DNA of 64,000 nt from assembly GCF_000026205.1 (NCBI RefSeq), contig NC_011047.1, forward strand, positions 62,001 to 126,000. The letters run 5' to 3'. Positions 49,201 through 58,832 of this stretch are shown one piece after another. Both the position numbers and the translations under genes were made by a program. The DNA is from Candidatus Phytoplasma mali. Lineage in GTDB: Bacteria; Bacillota_I; Bacilli_A; Acholeplasmatales; Acholeplasmataceae. How positions within the stretch are numbered: the stretch's first letter is position 1; the number at the start of each line of letters is the position of its first letter. Under the pieces are notes generated by a model. It searched no databases. It was not told the DNA's origin and worked only from the letters and a program-made list of their open reading frames with translations.

Positions 49201-50546
49201 TCAGATGATGGAAATTCAATATTAATTTCTTTAGAATTAAAATTATCAATTTTATTTTTTTGTTTAATTTTTAAAATAATTTCATCAATCAAATTAAAGT
49301 TTTTTTCCAGAATTTTTTCTCCAGATATTAAAACTTTTTCATTTATTATTTCTGATAAATCTTTTCTATTATCTATCTTTTGCCAATTAAAAATTTTTTC
49401 ATTTTTAAAATTTAAAGATGTTGGTTTAGCTTTAATAATAATCTTATTTTCTTCTGTTTTCAGTTCAATATCAAAATCTTCTAAAGTTAAATCTGAAAAA
49501 ATATAATAATTTTTTATTTTAGATAAAATTTCTTTTTTTATAAATGATGAAGAAGTATTTATAATATTGCGAGGAATTAACCAAATATTGTCAATAATAA
49601 TATTAGATAAATCTTTTCGATTATCTAAAATTTCCCAATCAAAAGTTTTTTGATTTTGAAAATTAAGGTTGGTGAATTTAGATTTAATTATAATCTTTTT
49701 TTCTGGTAAATTCATTTCTATGTCAATATCTTCTGGCGTTATATTAAGCATTTGTGGTTCTGTTTTTAATTGTTCAATAATTCTTTCTTTTACAACAAAT
49801 ATATCTTTCGATAAATCTTCTAAATTGGAAAATAATTTTTTTGTATTAATTGTATTAATTTTTATTGGTAATTTTAATAATTCTTTCAATAATAGTTCTT
49901 TTTCATTTTTAAAATTATAAGATGTTGGTTTGGCTTTAATAATAATTTTATTTTCTTTTGATGAGGCAAAATCAATAAAAACATCACCTAGACTTAAATT
50001 TTGAAAATAAGAATCTTTTTGAAGTTGTGGTAAAATTATCCGTGATTTTATTTCATCATCAATTTTTTTTTGATTTATGTTTTCTATAAAAATATAATTC
50101 AGATTCAATTTGGATAAATCTTTACGGTAATCTACAATTTCAAATAAAAAAGTTTTTTTATTTTCAAAATGATTAGATGTTGATTTAGCCTTTAAATCAA
50201 TAGAATTTTGATCCCTATTAAATTTAAAATCTATCTCTTCTAATAAATTTATATTTTCTAAAGAAATATTTTTATAAAATGTTTCGGTTGTTTGTTGAAG
50301 ATGTCTTGAAAATTCTTTTATAAATTCTGTTTGAATTTGATTATCTGTAATTTCTTTTTTATTATGTTTATCATTATTTAATGTTAATAGATTTAAATAT
50401 ATTTTTTTGTCAAATTTCAGATTTGATAAATTAATAATTTTGTTATTATTTTTAGCAAATAAAAATAAATAAATAATAACAGATATTATAGTTATTAATA
50501 TAATAATATTTCTTTTATTAAAAAGAACTTTTGTAAAATTAATCAT
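46293..50546 (-). CDS. Giant membrane-anchored repeat protein, 16 units
   Basis: A 1417-residue protein with an N-terminal membrane segment (residues about 13–31) and an outer region made of 16 repeats of about 80–95 residues. Each unit has a variable first half rich in Asp/Asn/Ile/Leu and a conserved second half of the type FSDLTLEDFDIEL, KIIIKAKPTSLNF, then KNEK. The alternating polar/hydrophobic pattern predicts a small beta-rich fold repeated along a rod. Units 9–11 and 14–16 are nearly identical; others have drifted. The last unit has a different insert (SEEHLKNEIFREFCYMT). No cysteine-rich or enzymatic motif. An AAAGGAT site lies 12 bases before the ATG. It is likely a surface adhesin or host-facing scaffold (inference). 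Confidence 0.85.
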   Translation of the reverse strand: MINFTKVLFNKRNIIILITIISVIIYLFLFAKNNNKIINLSNLKFDKKIYLNLLTLNNDKHNKKEITDNQIQTEFIKEFSRHLQQTTETFYKNISLENINLLEEIDFKFNRDQNSIDLKAKSTSNHFENKKTFLFEIVDYRKDLSKLNLNYIFIENINQKKIDDEIKSRIILPQLQKDSYFQNLSLGDVFIDFASSKENKIIIKAKPTSYNFKNEKELLLKELLKLPIKINTINTKKLFSNLEDLSKDIFVVKERIIEQLKTEPQMLNITPEDIDIEMNLPEKKIIIKSKFTNLNFQNQKTFDWEILDNRKDLSNIIIDNIWLIPRNIINTSSSFIKKEILSKIKNYYIFSDLTLEDFDIELKTEENKIIIKAKPTSLNFKNEKIFNWQKIDNRKDLSEIINEKVLISGEKILEKNFNLIDEIILKIKQKNKIDNFNSKEINIEFPSSDKIIVKPNIKSLYFKNEKILDYKTETLKTNLKYIKLNNISINEQNLENIDVVKFEILQQIQQSDYFFSDLTLEDFDIKLKTKENKIIIKAKPKSFKFKNHKKLDLILKKEKKDLQQLNIEMNSLKISKQNLMNASAVKLEILPQIQKLDILFFNLTLNDFDIEILLEEYEIIIKAKPTSLNFQNEKKFNFIFNLNKKDLRSINIDKIYIPEDDLLFNYKIKLKVFDQIKVTEPLFFNFTLDDFDISLDKEKNKIFIQAKDTSTNFEHQKIFHLAKFSLKTDLADIKIDYIFMDEQDLSIYSNSFKKFINKIQNDSAKFINLNLNEIDVEIKKNENKIIIKAKPTSLNFKNKKEFSITYDKIYSIRKDLQKEDSLINQFDIITIEKRNYQNYEKNKEEVWKQLLQNDFFSDLTLEDFDIQLKTEENKIIIKAKPTSLNFKHETTLSLLIIDKRKNINDLPQILFNLSQKNKNNIEEIKKSLLLKIKELHSFFNDLTLEDFDIQLKIEENKIIIKAKPTSLNFQNAKILNFKMIDDRIDLINIKDFDIVIQEENLNNDDLFKQKVLEQIQSLEPQINSLWNSLTISDFKIIKNSEKKITVQAVEESNNYKNKKQFSLKLEKTKIDLTNLKNLQQISLDYRDIPTDNYHDPSVKKYIKEKTLLEIKKIINLNDVNEENLTFDINIGQQSINIIANENNKYLKNSHFLIFIIDDPRISLTALKLPKLAINLSDNNEVEIKNKIIKIFKERLNLENVSSTDFKIKIDSKNKIINIKAEEKNLIIKEEIDLNYSIIDNRKDLVNIDIFNIEIDEEILIKKDINIKKKIFSNIKKDLNFNDLTLEDFDIELTTEENKIIIKAKPTSLKFKNEKILNLIIQNIKIDLNNIANKNINISKKYLTNLPTILQESNNIKKEIISQIKTEFNFTDLTLDDFDIEISEEHLKNEIFREFCYMTAKPTSLKFKNEKKLNIIHI

Positions 50547-51721
<1,175 letters not shown>

Positions 51722-51913
51722 ATACACATAATTATAAAACAAAAAAACATAATTTTAAAATTTTTTTATATCATAATAAATAATATAATATTAATATAGT
51801 AGTTAATTTTTTTAATAATACATATAATTATAAAACAAAAAAACATAATTTTAAATTTTTTTTATATCATAATAAATAATATAATATTAATGTAGTATTT
51901 AATTTTTTTAATA
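51722..51913. repeat. 96-bp tandem duplication upstream of the repeat-protein gene
   Basis: Two nearly identical direct copies (51722–51817 and 51818–51913) of a segment running from ATACAyATAATTATAAAAC through AACATAATTTTAAA to TAATATAATATTAAT. Each copy carries a TATAAT word, so the promoter region may be doubled. Confidence 0.85.
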
Positions 51914-51982
51914 ATTAAATTATTATAAAATCAAGAAAGGATGTATTTTTTTAAAAATAAAAATGAAATATATAATAAAATC

Positions 51983-51996
51983 AAAAAAAAAAAAAA
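51983..51996 (+). repeat. Poly(A)14 tract that decides the frame of the large repeat protein
   Basis: Fourteen A residues follow ATG AAA TAT ATA ATA AAA TC. In this sequence the frame from the ATG at 51963 hits a stop at 52017. With 13 or 16 A it would run through a membrane segment directly into the repeat protein body. From a second ATG at 51941 the needed lengths are 12 or 15. Confidence 0.85.
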
Positions 51997-52089
51997 TTTG
52001 TTTTAAAAATAATTATTAAAATATTTTTTTATATAATTATTTTTTTAAGTTTTTTTTATTTTTACAATTTTATAATTAATATAAAAGGC

Positions 52090-55000
52090 ATGCCAATTTA
52101 TAATCTTAATAATAAAAAAAATACTTTGGTTCCTGATTTTCCGATTTTAATAACTACTGATGATATTAAAAAAAATCTTTTTACAAATAATCAAATTGAA
52201 AAATTAAGCGTTAACGTTGCAGAATTAAAAAAAGTTGGTTTAAAAGTGAGCGATTTTAAACATTCAAGTGTGAAAGCGGATGATTTAAGAAAAATAGATA
52301 AAGATCCACAAAAACAAACTTTATTTTATACTATAAAAGAATTAAAAGAGGCGGGTTATAATTTAAAAGAAATCAAAGAATTAACTAAAGATAAAGTTTC
52401 TAGTGATGAAAAAGCTTTTAATTTAATAGATTTTAAAGAAGCTGGTTTTAAAGCGGATGAATTAAGAAAAACAGATACCACTCCACAAGAACAAACTTTA
52501 TTATTTAATCTAAAAGAATTAAAAGAGGCGGGTTATAAGTTAAAAGAAATCAAAGAATTAACTAAAGATAAATCTTCTAGTAATGAAAAAGCTTTTAATT
52601 TAATAAATTTTAAAGAAGTTGATTTTAAAGCTAAAGATTTTAAAGAAGCTAGTTTTAATGCAGATGAATTAAGAAAAACAGATACCGATCCAAAAAAACA
52701 AACTTTATTATTTAGTCTACAAGAATTAAAAGATGCAGGTTATAAGTTAAAAGAAATCAAAGAATTAACTAAAGATAAATTTTCTAGTGATGAAAAAGCT
52801 TTTAATTTAATAAATTTTAAAGAAGTTGATTTTAAAGCTGAAGATTTTAAAGAAGCTATTTTTAATGCGGATGAATTAAGAAAAACAGATACCGATCCAA
52901 AAAAACAAACTTTATTATTTAGTCTAAAAGAATTAAAAGATGCAGGTTATAAGTTAAAAGAAATCAAAGAATTAACTAAAGATAAATTTTCTAGTGATGA
53001 AAAAGCTTTTAATTTAATAAATTTTAAAGAAGCTGGTTTTAAAGCTAAAGATTTTAAAGAAGCTAGTTTTAATGCAGATGAATTAAGAAAAACAGATGCC
53101 GATCCACAAAAACAAACTTTATTATTTAGTCTACAAGAATTAAAAGATGCAGGTTATAAGTTAAAAGAAATCAAAGAATTAACTAAAGATAAATTTTCTA
53201 GTGATGAAAAAGCTTTTAATTTAATAAATTTTAAAGAAGCTGGTTTTAAAGCGGATGAATTAAGAAAAACAGATACCACTCCACAAGAACAAACTTTATT
53301 ATTTAATCTAAAAGAATTAAAAGAGGCGGGTTATAAGTTAAAAGAAATCAAAGAATTAACTAAAGATAAATCTTCTAGTAATGAAAAAGCTTTTAATGTA
53401 TTAAATTTTAAAGAAGTTGGTTTTAAAGCTGAAGATTTTAAAGAAGCTGATTTTAATGCGGATGAATTAAGAAAAACAGATACCTCTCCACAAGAAAAAA
53501 CTTTATTATTTAGTCTACAAGAATTAAAAGAGGCGGGTTATAAGTTAAAAGAAATCAAAAAATTAACTAAAGATAAAGCTTCTAGTGATGAAAAAGCTTT
53601 TAATGTAATAGAATTAAAAAAAGTTGGTTTTAAAGCTGAAGATTTTAAAGAAGCTGGTTTTAATGCGGATGAATTAAGAAAAACAGATACCACTCCACAA
53701 GAAAAAACTTTATTATTTAGTCTACAAGAATTAAAAGAGGCGGGTTATAAGTTAAAAGAAATCAAAAAATTAACTAAAGATAAATCTTCTAGTAATGAAA
53801 AAGCTTTTAATGTAGGAGAATTAAAAAAAGTTGGTTTTAAAGCTGAAGATTTTAAAGAAGCTGATTTTAATGCGGATGAATTAAGAAAAACAGATACCAC
53901 TCCACAAAAACAAACTTTATTATTTAGTCTACAAGAATTAAAAGAGGCAGGTTATGATCTAAAAGAAATCAAAGAATTAACTAAAGATAAAGCTTCTAGT
54001 AATGAAAAAGCTTTTAATGTAGGAGAATTAAAAAAAGTTGGTTTTAAAGCTGAAGATTTTAAAGAAGCTGATTTTAATGCGGATGAATTAAGAAAAACAG
54101 ATAAAGATCCACAAAAAAAAACTTTATTATTTAATCTAAAAGAATTAAAAGAGGCGGATTATAATCTAGAAGAAATAAAAGATTTAACTAAAGATAAAGC
54201 TTCTAGTGATGAAAAAGCTTTTAATTTAATAGATTTTAAAGAAGCTGGTTTAAATGCGGATGAATTAAGAAAAACAGATACCGATCCAAAAAAACAAACT
54301 TTATTATTTAGTCTAAAAGAATTAAAAGATGCAGGTTATAAGTTAAAAGAAATCAAAGAATTAACTAAAGATAAATTTTCTAGTGATGAAAAAGCTTTTA
54401 ATTTAATAAATTTTAAAGAAGTTGATTTTAAAGCTGAAGATTTTAAAGAAGCTATTTTTAATGCGGATGAATTAAGAAAAACAGATACCGATCCAAAAAA
54501 ACAAACTTTATTATTTAGTCTACAAGAATTAAAAGATGCAGGTTATAAATTAAAAGAAATCAAAGAATTAACTAAAGATAAATTTTCTAGTGATGAAAAA
54601 GCTTTTAATTTAATAAATTTTAAAGAAGTTGATTTTAAAGCTGAAGATTTTAAAGAAGCTATTTTTAATGCAGATGAATTAAGAAAAACAGATGCCGATC
54701 CAAAAAAACAAACTTTATTATTTAGTCTACAAGAATTAAAAGATGCAGGTTATAAGTTAAAAGAAATCAAAGAATTAACTAAAGATAAATTTTCTAGTGA
54801 TGAAAAAGCTTTTAATTTAATAAATTTTAAAGAAGCTGGTTTTAAAGTAAATGAATTAAAAGAGGACGATTATAATGTAGAAGAATTAAAAAAAGTTGGT
54901 TTTAAAGCTAAAGATTTTAAACAATCAGATTTTAATGCGGATGAATTAAGAAAAACAGATGCCGATCCACAAAAACAAACTTTATTATTTAGTCTACAAG

Positions 55001-55662
55001 AATTAAAAGAGGCAGGTTATAAGTTAAAAGAAATCAAAGAATTAACTAAAGATAAAGCTTCTAGTCATGAAAAAGCTTTTAATGTATTAAATTTTAAAGA
55101 AGTTGGTTTAAAAGCGGATGAATTAAGAAAAAAAGATATTAATCCACAACAACAAACTTTATTATTTAGTCTAAAAGAATTAAAAGAGGCGGGTTATAAT
55201 CTAAAAGAAATCAAAGAATTAACTAAAGATAAAGCTTCTAGTCATGAAAAAGCTTTTAATTTAATAGATTTTAAAGAAGCTGGTTTAAAAACAAAAGAAT
55301 TATATGAAATTGGTTATAATGTAGAAGAATTAAAAAAAGTTGGTTTTAAAGCTGAAGATTTTAAACAATATGCTTTTAATGCGGATGAATTAAGAAAAAC
55401 AGATGCCGATCCACAAAAACAAACTTTATTATTTAGTCTACAAGAATTAAAAGATGCAGGTTATAGATTAGAAGAAATCAAAGAATTAACTAAAGATAAA
55501 TTTTCTAGTGATGAAAAAGCTTTTTCAAAAAGAGAATTAGAAAAAAATTTTATTTTTTCTAAAGTTAATGAATCATATAACATTTTATATTTATTATTTG
55601 TAATAAGTATTTTTTTCTTATTAAGTTTTTTTGTTATAAAAAATAAAAAAACTTCAATTTAA
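52090..55662 (+). CDS. Giant 16-unit repeat protein, frame-switchable surface protein
   Basis: From the ATG at 52090 it gives 1190 residues. The body has 16 units, each opening with ELRKTDTDPKKQTLLFSL-type sequence, then KELKEAGYKLKEIKELTKDK and SSDEKAFNL, joined by variable numbers of short FKEAGFKAEDF-like modules. It ends in a membrane segment (LYLLFVISIFFLLSFFVI) and a basic tail. Upstream, the same frame from 51997 encodes another membrane segment (IIIKIFFYIIIFLSFFYF), open back to the A14 tract, while the ATGs at 51963 and 51941 are in the other two frames. The ATG at 52090 has only an AAAAGG one base away. So the full-length form with both anchors needs a change in A-tract length or slippage. 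Confidence 0.85.
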   Translation: MPIYNLNNKKNTLVPDFPILITTDDIKKNLFTNNQIEKLSVNVAELKKVGLKVSDFKHSSVKADDLRKIDKDPQKQTLFYTIKELKEAGYNLKEIKELTKDKVSSDEKAFNLIDFKEAGFKADELRKTDTTPQEQTLLFNLKELKEAGYKLKEIKELTKDKSSSNEKAFNLINFKEVDFKAKDFKEASFNADELRKTDTDPKKQTLLFSLQELKDAGYKLKEIKELTKDKFSSDEKAFNLINFKEVDFKAEDFKEAIFNADELRKTDTDPKKQTLLFSLKELKDAGYKLKEIKELTKDKFSSDEKAFNLINFKEAGFKAKDFKEASFNADELRKTDADPQKQTLLFSLQELKDAGYKLKEIKELTKDKFSSDEKAFNLINFKEAGFKADELRKTDTTPQEQTLLFNLKELKEAGYKLKEIKELTKDKSSSNEKAFNVLNFKEVGFKAEDFKEADFNADELRKTDTSPQEKTLLFSLQELKEAGYKLKEIKKLTKDKASSDEKAFNVIELKKVGFKAEDFKEAGFNADELRKTDTTPQEKTLLFSLQELKEAGYKLKEIKKLTKDKSSSNEKAFNVGELKKVGFKAEDFKEADFNADELRKTDTTPQKQTLLFSLQELKEAGYDLKEIKELTKDKASSNEKAFNVGELKKVGFKAEDFKEADFNADELRKTDKDPQKKTLLFNLKELKEADYNLEEIKDLTKDKASSDEKAFNLIDFKEAGLNADELRKTDTDPKKQTLLFSLKELKDAGYKLKEIKELTKDKFSSDEKAFNLINFKEVDFKAEDFKEAIFNADELRKTDTDPKKQTLLFSLQELKDAGYKLKEIKELTKDKFSSDEKAFNLINFKEVDFKAEDFKEAIFNADELRKTDADPKKQTLLFSLQELKDAGYKLKEIKELTKDKFSSDEKAFNLINFKEAGFKVNELKEDDYNVEELKKVGFKAKDFKQSDFNADELRKTDADPQKQTLLFSLQELKEAGYKLKEIKELTKDKASSHEKAFNVLNFKEVGLKADELRKKDINPQQQTLLFSLKELKEAGYNLKEIKELTKDKASSHEKAFNLIDFKEAGLKTKELYEIGYNVEELKKVGFKAEDFKQYAFNADELRKTDADPQKQTLLFSLQELKDAGYRLEEIKELTKDKFSSDEKAFSKRELEKNFIFSKVNESYNILYLLFVISIFFLLSFFVIKNKKTSI

Positions 55663-55835
55663 AAAAATAAATTATTTAAAAATTTAAATTATAATATTTT
55701 TGAATTTTAAAATAAATAAAATATAAAAAAATAAAATAAAAATATCTTAAAATATGTAAAAAATAATCTTAAAATAAAAAAAAGTATTATTTAAAAACTT
55801 TAGAATTTTTTTAAAATTTAATAATTTAAAATATT

Positions 55836-55862
55836 AGATCGATATTTATCGATCTTTTTTTT
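55836..55862 (+). terminator. Rho-independent terminator
   Basis: The perfect stem AGATCGAT/ATCGATCT with loop ATTT (55836–55855) and a T run lies 170 bases after the stop of the large repeat-protein gene. Confidence 0.85.
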
Positions 55863-56019
55863 GTTTTAAAAAGAAAGAAATGAAAATAAAAAATGTTTAA
55901 ATTTAATAAAATAATAAAATAAAAAATAAAGTTAAAAAATAAATATTATATAATTTAAAATGACTAATTTTTTGAGAAATAAAGTAAAATAGAAACGTCA
56001 AATTAAATCTAAATTATAC

Positions 56020-56067
56020 AAATAAAACTAAATTGTTTATTAAAAAATTAACAATTTAGTTTTATTT
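56020..56067. repeat. Hairpin related to the 14.4-kb terminator
   Basis: AAATAAAACTAAATTGTT pairs with AACAATTTAGTTTTATTT. Both the stem sequence and the position beside a phage-like cassette resemble 14446–14498 (CTAAACTGTTTATT/AATAAACAATTTAG). Confidence 0.7.
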
Positions 56068-56241
56068 ATGATATAGAAATGAAATATATTATTATATTCA
56101 GTATTTATTATAAGGAAAAATCAATAATTTAATTTTATGCAAATAAAGTTTATAAAATTACCAAAAAAAAATTTTATAAAAAAAATAACTAATATTAAAA
56201 ATAGAAAAATACATAAATTAATATATGCAACGGAACAAACA

Positions 56242-56450
56242 ATGGAACTACTAAAAAACACAAAAATAAAATAAAAAATCGTTTATTAAATTTAATTGAA
56301 TAATAACTAAAAAAATATTTTGTCAAATTTTTATTAAAACTAACTGAATTATTTTTTTAGAAAGTTATTTTCCCTTTCGAGAATTTTTAAATTTAATTTC
56401 TTATTTGTTATTAAACCAGAAAAAATAAAAGTCAAATTAATTGATTTTTG
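56242..56450. repeat. Left flanking repeat of the 56.6–58.4 kb cassette
   Basis: Block A (56242–56294, from ATGGAACTACTAAAAAACAC to TTTATTAAATTTAA) and block B (56389–56450, from AAATTTAATTTCTTATTTGT to AGTCAAATTAATTGAT) are both found reverse-complemented at 58730–58832. Between them a third block (56282–56338, with AAAAAATATTTTGTCAAATT) matches 58671–58728 in direct orientation. No intact transposase is linked. Confidence 0.8.
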
Positions 56451-56542
56451 AAAAAATTTAAAAAAAATATACTTAGAATTTACATAGGTAAAATTTTATT
56501 AAAGAATTTTAAAAGTTTAAAAATTAGTGATAATAGGTTGTT

Positions 56543-56575
56543 TAAAAAAAAATGACTCTCAGTTTGAGAGTCATT
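56543..56575 (-). terminator. Terminator for the 56.6-kb gene
   Basis: The perfect stem AATGACTCTC/GAGAGTCATT with loop AGTTT is followed on the minus strand by a run of T (A run 56543–56551 on +). It is 17 bases after the stop of the multi-TM gene. Confidence 0.85.
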
Positions 56576-56591
56576 TAATATTTTTTATTAA

Positions 56592-57302
56592 TTAATCTTT
56601 TGGGTTTGATTTTGGTTTTGGCGTTTTCGCTTTTAATTTTTCATAATAAAATTTACTAATTGGAAAATAATTATGGGAATTAATAGTTTTATTAAAATCT
56701 TTTTCTAAAAAACGGAAAATCCCTAATAATTGAAATAATTTTACATAAAAACACCAAAAACAAGCATATCTTTCACAAAAAAAATATATTGACATTAACA
56801 TACCTATAATAATTAAAAACCACATTGATATATAATAAATGTGATTATAAATTGGATTTTGATTGATTGCGGGCTTAAATTTCGGAATTAAAAACACTAT
56901 AAATGTAGTTAAAGCAATCCAAAATGTTAATTGAAAGAATTTTCTTAAAAAATAATTTTTTTCCCCAGGTAATTCTTTACCATATATATCTGATTTATAA
57001 CAATAATACATATCACCTTCAATAGGAACATCTGGTAACGATTCACCAAAATCAATATTATTTAAGGTTTTGGCTTTATGAGGATCTTTATAAATAAATA
57101 CTGTTCCGCGTATTATTTTAAAAGAAATATAACTTAATATTCCAATTCCTATAAAGCATGAAATAAAACTAAAAATCCCATATATTATTTTGTTTTTCAT
57201 AAAATCAACATGACTGCTTTTTAATTCTAGTAAAGTAATAAACAACATAGAACTTAAAATTAAAAAGACGATGATATCTTTAATTATTTGTTTGTATTGA
57301 AT
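56592..57302 (-). CDS. Multi-TM membrane protein of a phage-like cassette, probable ATT start
   Basis: About four membrane segments, a polar loop (KSDIYGKELPGEKNYF) and a Pro/Lys-rich tail (KAKTPKPKSNPKD). The first ATG in frame is at 57248, without a ribosome binding site and inside a membrane segment. The frame is open further upstream and encodes QYKQIIKDIIVFLILSSM, and a near-perfect GGGAGG (57311–57316) lies eight bases before an ATT at 57302. I therefore take ATT as the likely start, giving 237 residues; the alternative is a lost ATG. It follows the split secreted-protein gene by 50 bases and ends at a good terminator. No family recognised. Confidence 0.55.
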   Translation of the reverse strand: MQYKQIIKDIIVFLILSSMLFITLLELKSSHVDFMKNKIIYGIFSFISCFIGIGILSYISFKIIRGTVFIYKDPHKAKTLNNIDFGESLPDVPIEGDMYYCYKSDIYGKELPGEKNYFLRKFFQLTFWIALTTFIVFLIPKFKPAINQNPIYNHIYYISMWFLIIIGMLMSIYFFCERYACFWCFYVKLFQLLGIFRFLEKDFNKTINSHNYFPISKFYYEKLKAKTPKPKSNPKD

Positions 57303-57352
57303 AATAATAACCTCCCTTCTTTATATATTTTTTATAATTCAAAAATATTTTT

Positions 57353-58432
57353 TTAAAATAAAAAACGGAAACCTTTAGTAAAAGTGTCATAAGCACCGTA
57401 ACAAATATCTTGAACTGTATTAACGGTTGCGTCACCAACACCTTTAATGACTGAAACGGTGCCTCTACCAATATTATCTGCGAAATCTAAAGGATCTTTT
57501 ACTTTTTTATAATTATCTTGATTAAAAAGGTTTTTACCTACCTCATTAAAAACGTTAACGGGATAACTTTTTGCTTTATTTATAGTTTCCCAACCTTCCC
57601 AAATTCCTCTTAATAAATCACGAGCTACTGGAACATCGTCCATTACAGCGGTCACATTCATTGCAAAATCTTCAAAATTGCTAATATATGAACTGGCAAT
57701 TTCTAAAGCGGCAGGATTATTTTTTTCGAAAATATCAACTACTAAATCTGCTAATTTTTCACTTACAACCCCAGCAGCACCAGTAATTAAAAAATTACCG
57801 AAAGATAACTTATTAATAGTTTTTTTAGATACTTTTTCAGCAATTTTTGTCATAATTTTTTTAATAGTTATTTTTTTGTTTTTAATATTTTTAACACTTG
57901 GCACTTTATCTGACGCTTTATCTGTTATAGCGGAAGCAAATTCTACTGCAAGATTACCTTTAGCATGTCTTGCTTTTGAAATATCATGATGTTGTAATAC
58001 ATTCACATCTTCTCTTATTTTCCAAAAACAATACATATGGGGTGAACCATTACCTAACCATCTTAAATCCACAAAATCATAATTGCGATCTCTCTTGTAT
58101 CTGGTACCACCATCAAAATAAACGGCTAGAATGTCTTCTTCATCCTTAATAGACCAATGAATAGATCCTTCTGGATTAGCATTATATGATGAAATATTGC
58201 TGACAGAACCATTAAAATTAGGATTAATATGGGTTTTAATCTAATTTAGAACTGTATTTTCATCAGCATCAGATTCTAACATGATGTGAATAATTTCTGT
58301 TTGTCTAATAGTTCTTTCTAAAAATTCATTCTCACGCAAGCCAAAAATTTGATTATTAAAAAAAAATAATAAACAAATAGTGATTAATAAAATAATTTTT
58401 TGAAAAAAAGCAAATTTATTTTTTAACATCAT
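57353..58432 (-). pseudogene. Secreted protein gene split by an in-frame TAG
   Basis: The start at 58432 (ATG ATG) gives a signal-peptide-like leader (FFQKIILLITICLLFFF), a processing-like site after NNQIFG, and some 33 residues up to DADENTVLN. A TAG at 58241–58243 follows. The same frame continues without a break as IKTHINPNFNGSVSNISSYN, EDILAVYFDGGTRYKRDRNY, then MDLRWLGNGSPHMYCFWKIR (next ATG 58072) to the stop at 57353. The protein would be about 360 residues with an Ala/Val-rich helical C-terminal half. Either a recent nonsense mutation or stop-codon readthrough. It may be an adsorption-type or exported effector protein of a small phage-like element; no family recognised. Confidence 0.6.
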
Positions 58433-58670
58433 ATAATGAATATAAAACCTCAAATTATTTTTGATATTTTACAAAACTATGTAAATAATTAAAATAAAAT
58501 TTAATAAATAATATAATTTAGATAGTAAATTCCTTCTTAACTCGTTTAATAGTTTATTATATGATATAACTCCAATTTAAAGGTTATCCATTTTTTTGGT
58601 TCATTTTTTGGTTCCTTGTTGTCATTTGTGAGAGAAAAATAGAACCGTTAGAAGTACCAAAAAAAAATTA

Positions 58671-58832
58671 TTTATTAAATTTAACTATATGATAAACAAA
58701 AAAAATATTTTGTCAAATTTTTTAAAAATAATTAATTGATTTGACTTTTATTTTTTTCTGGTTTAATAACAAATAAGAAATTAAATTTAATAAATGATTT
58801 TTTTTTATTTTTGTGTTTTTTAGTAGTTCCAT
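58671..58832. repeat. Right flanking repeat of the phage-like cassette
   Basis: The reverse complement of 58730–58832 matches blocks A and B of 56242–56450, here adjacent without the about 100-base insertion present on the left side. 58671–58728 matches 56282–56338 directly. The cassette between the two flanks is about 2.2 kb. Confidence 0.8.

Noticed and set aside
51722-55662. CRISPR array
   Set aside because: The repeats in this window are protein-coding tandem units or a simple two-copy duplication; there are no short regular repeats with unique spacers and no cas genes.
57280-57471. 63-codon minus-strand ORF overlapping the end of the split secreted-protein gene
   Set aside because: It is in another frame of a real gene for most of its length and has no start signal; only its last codons are in intergenic DNA.
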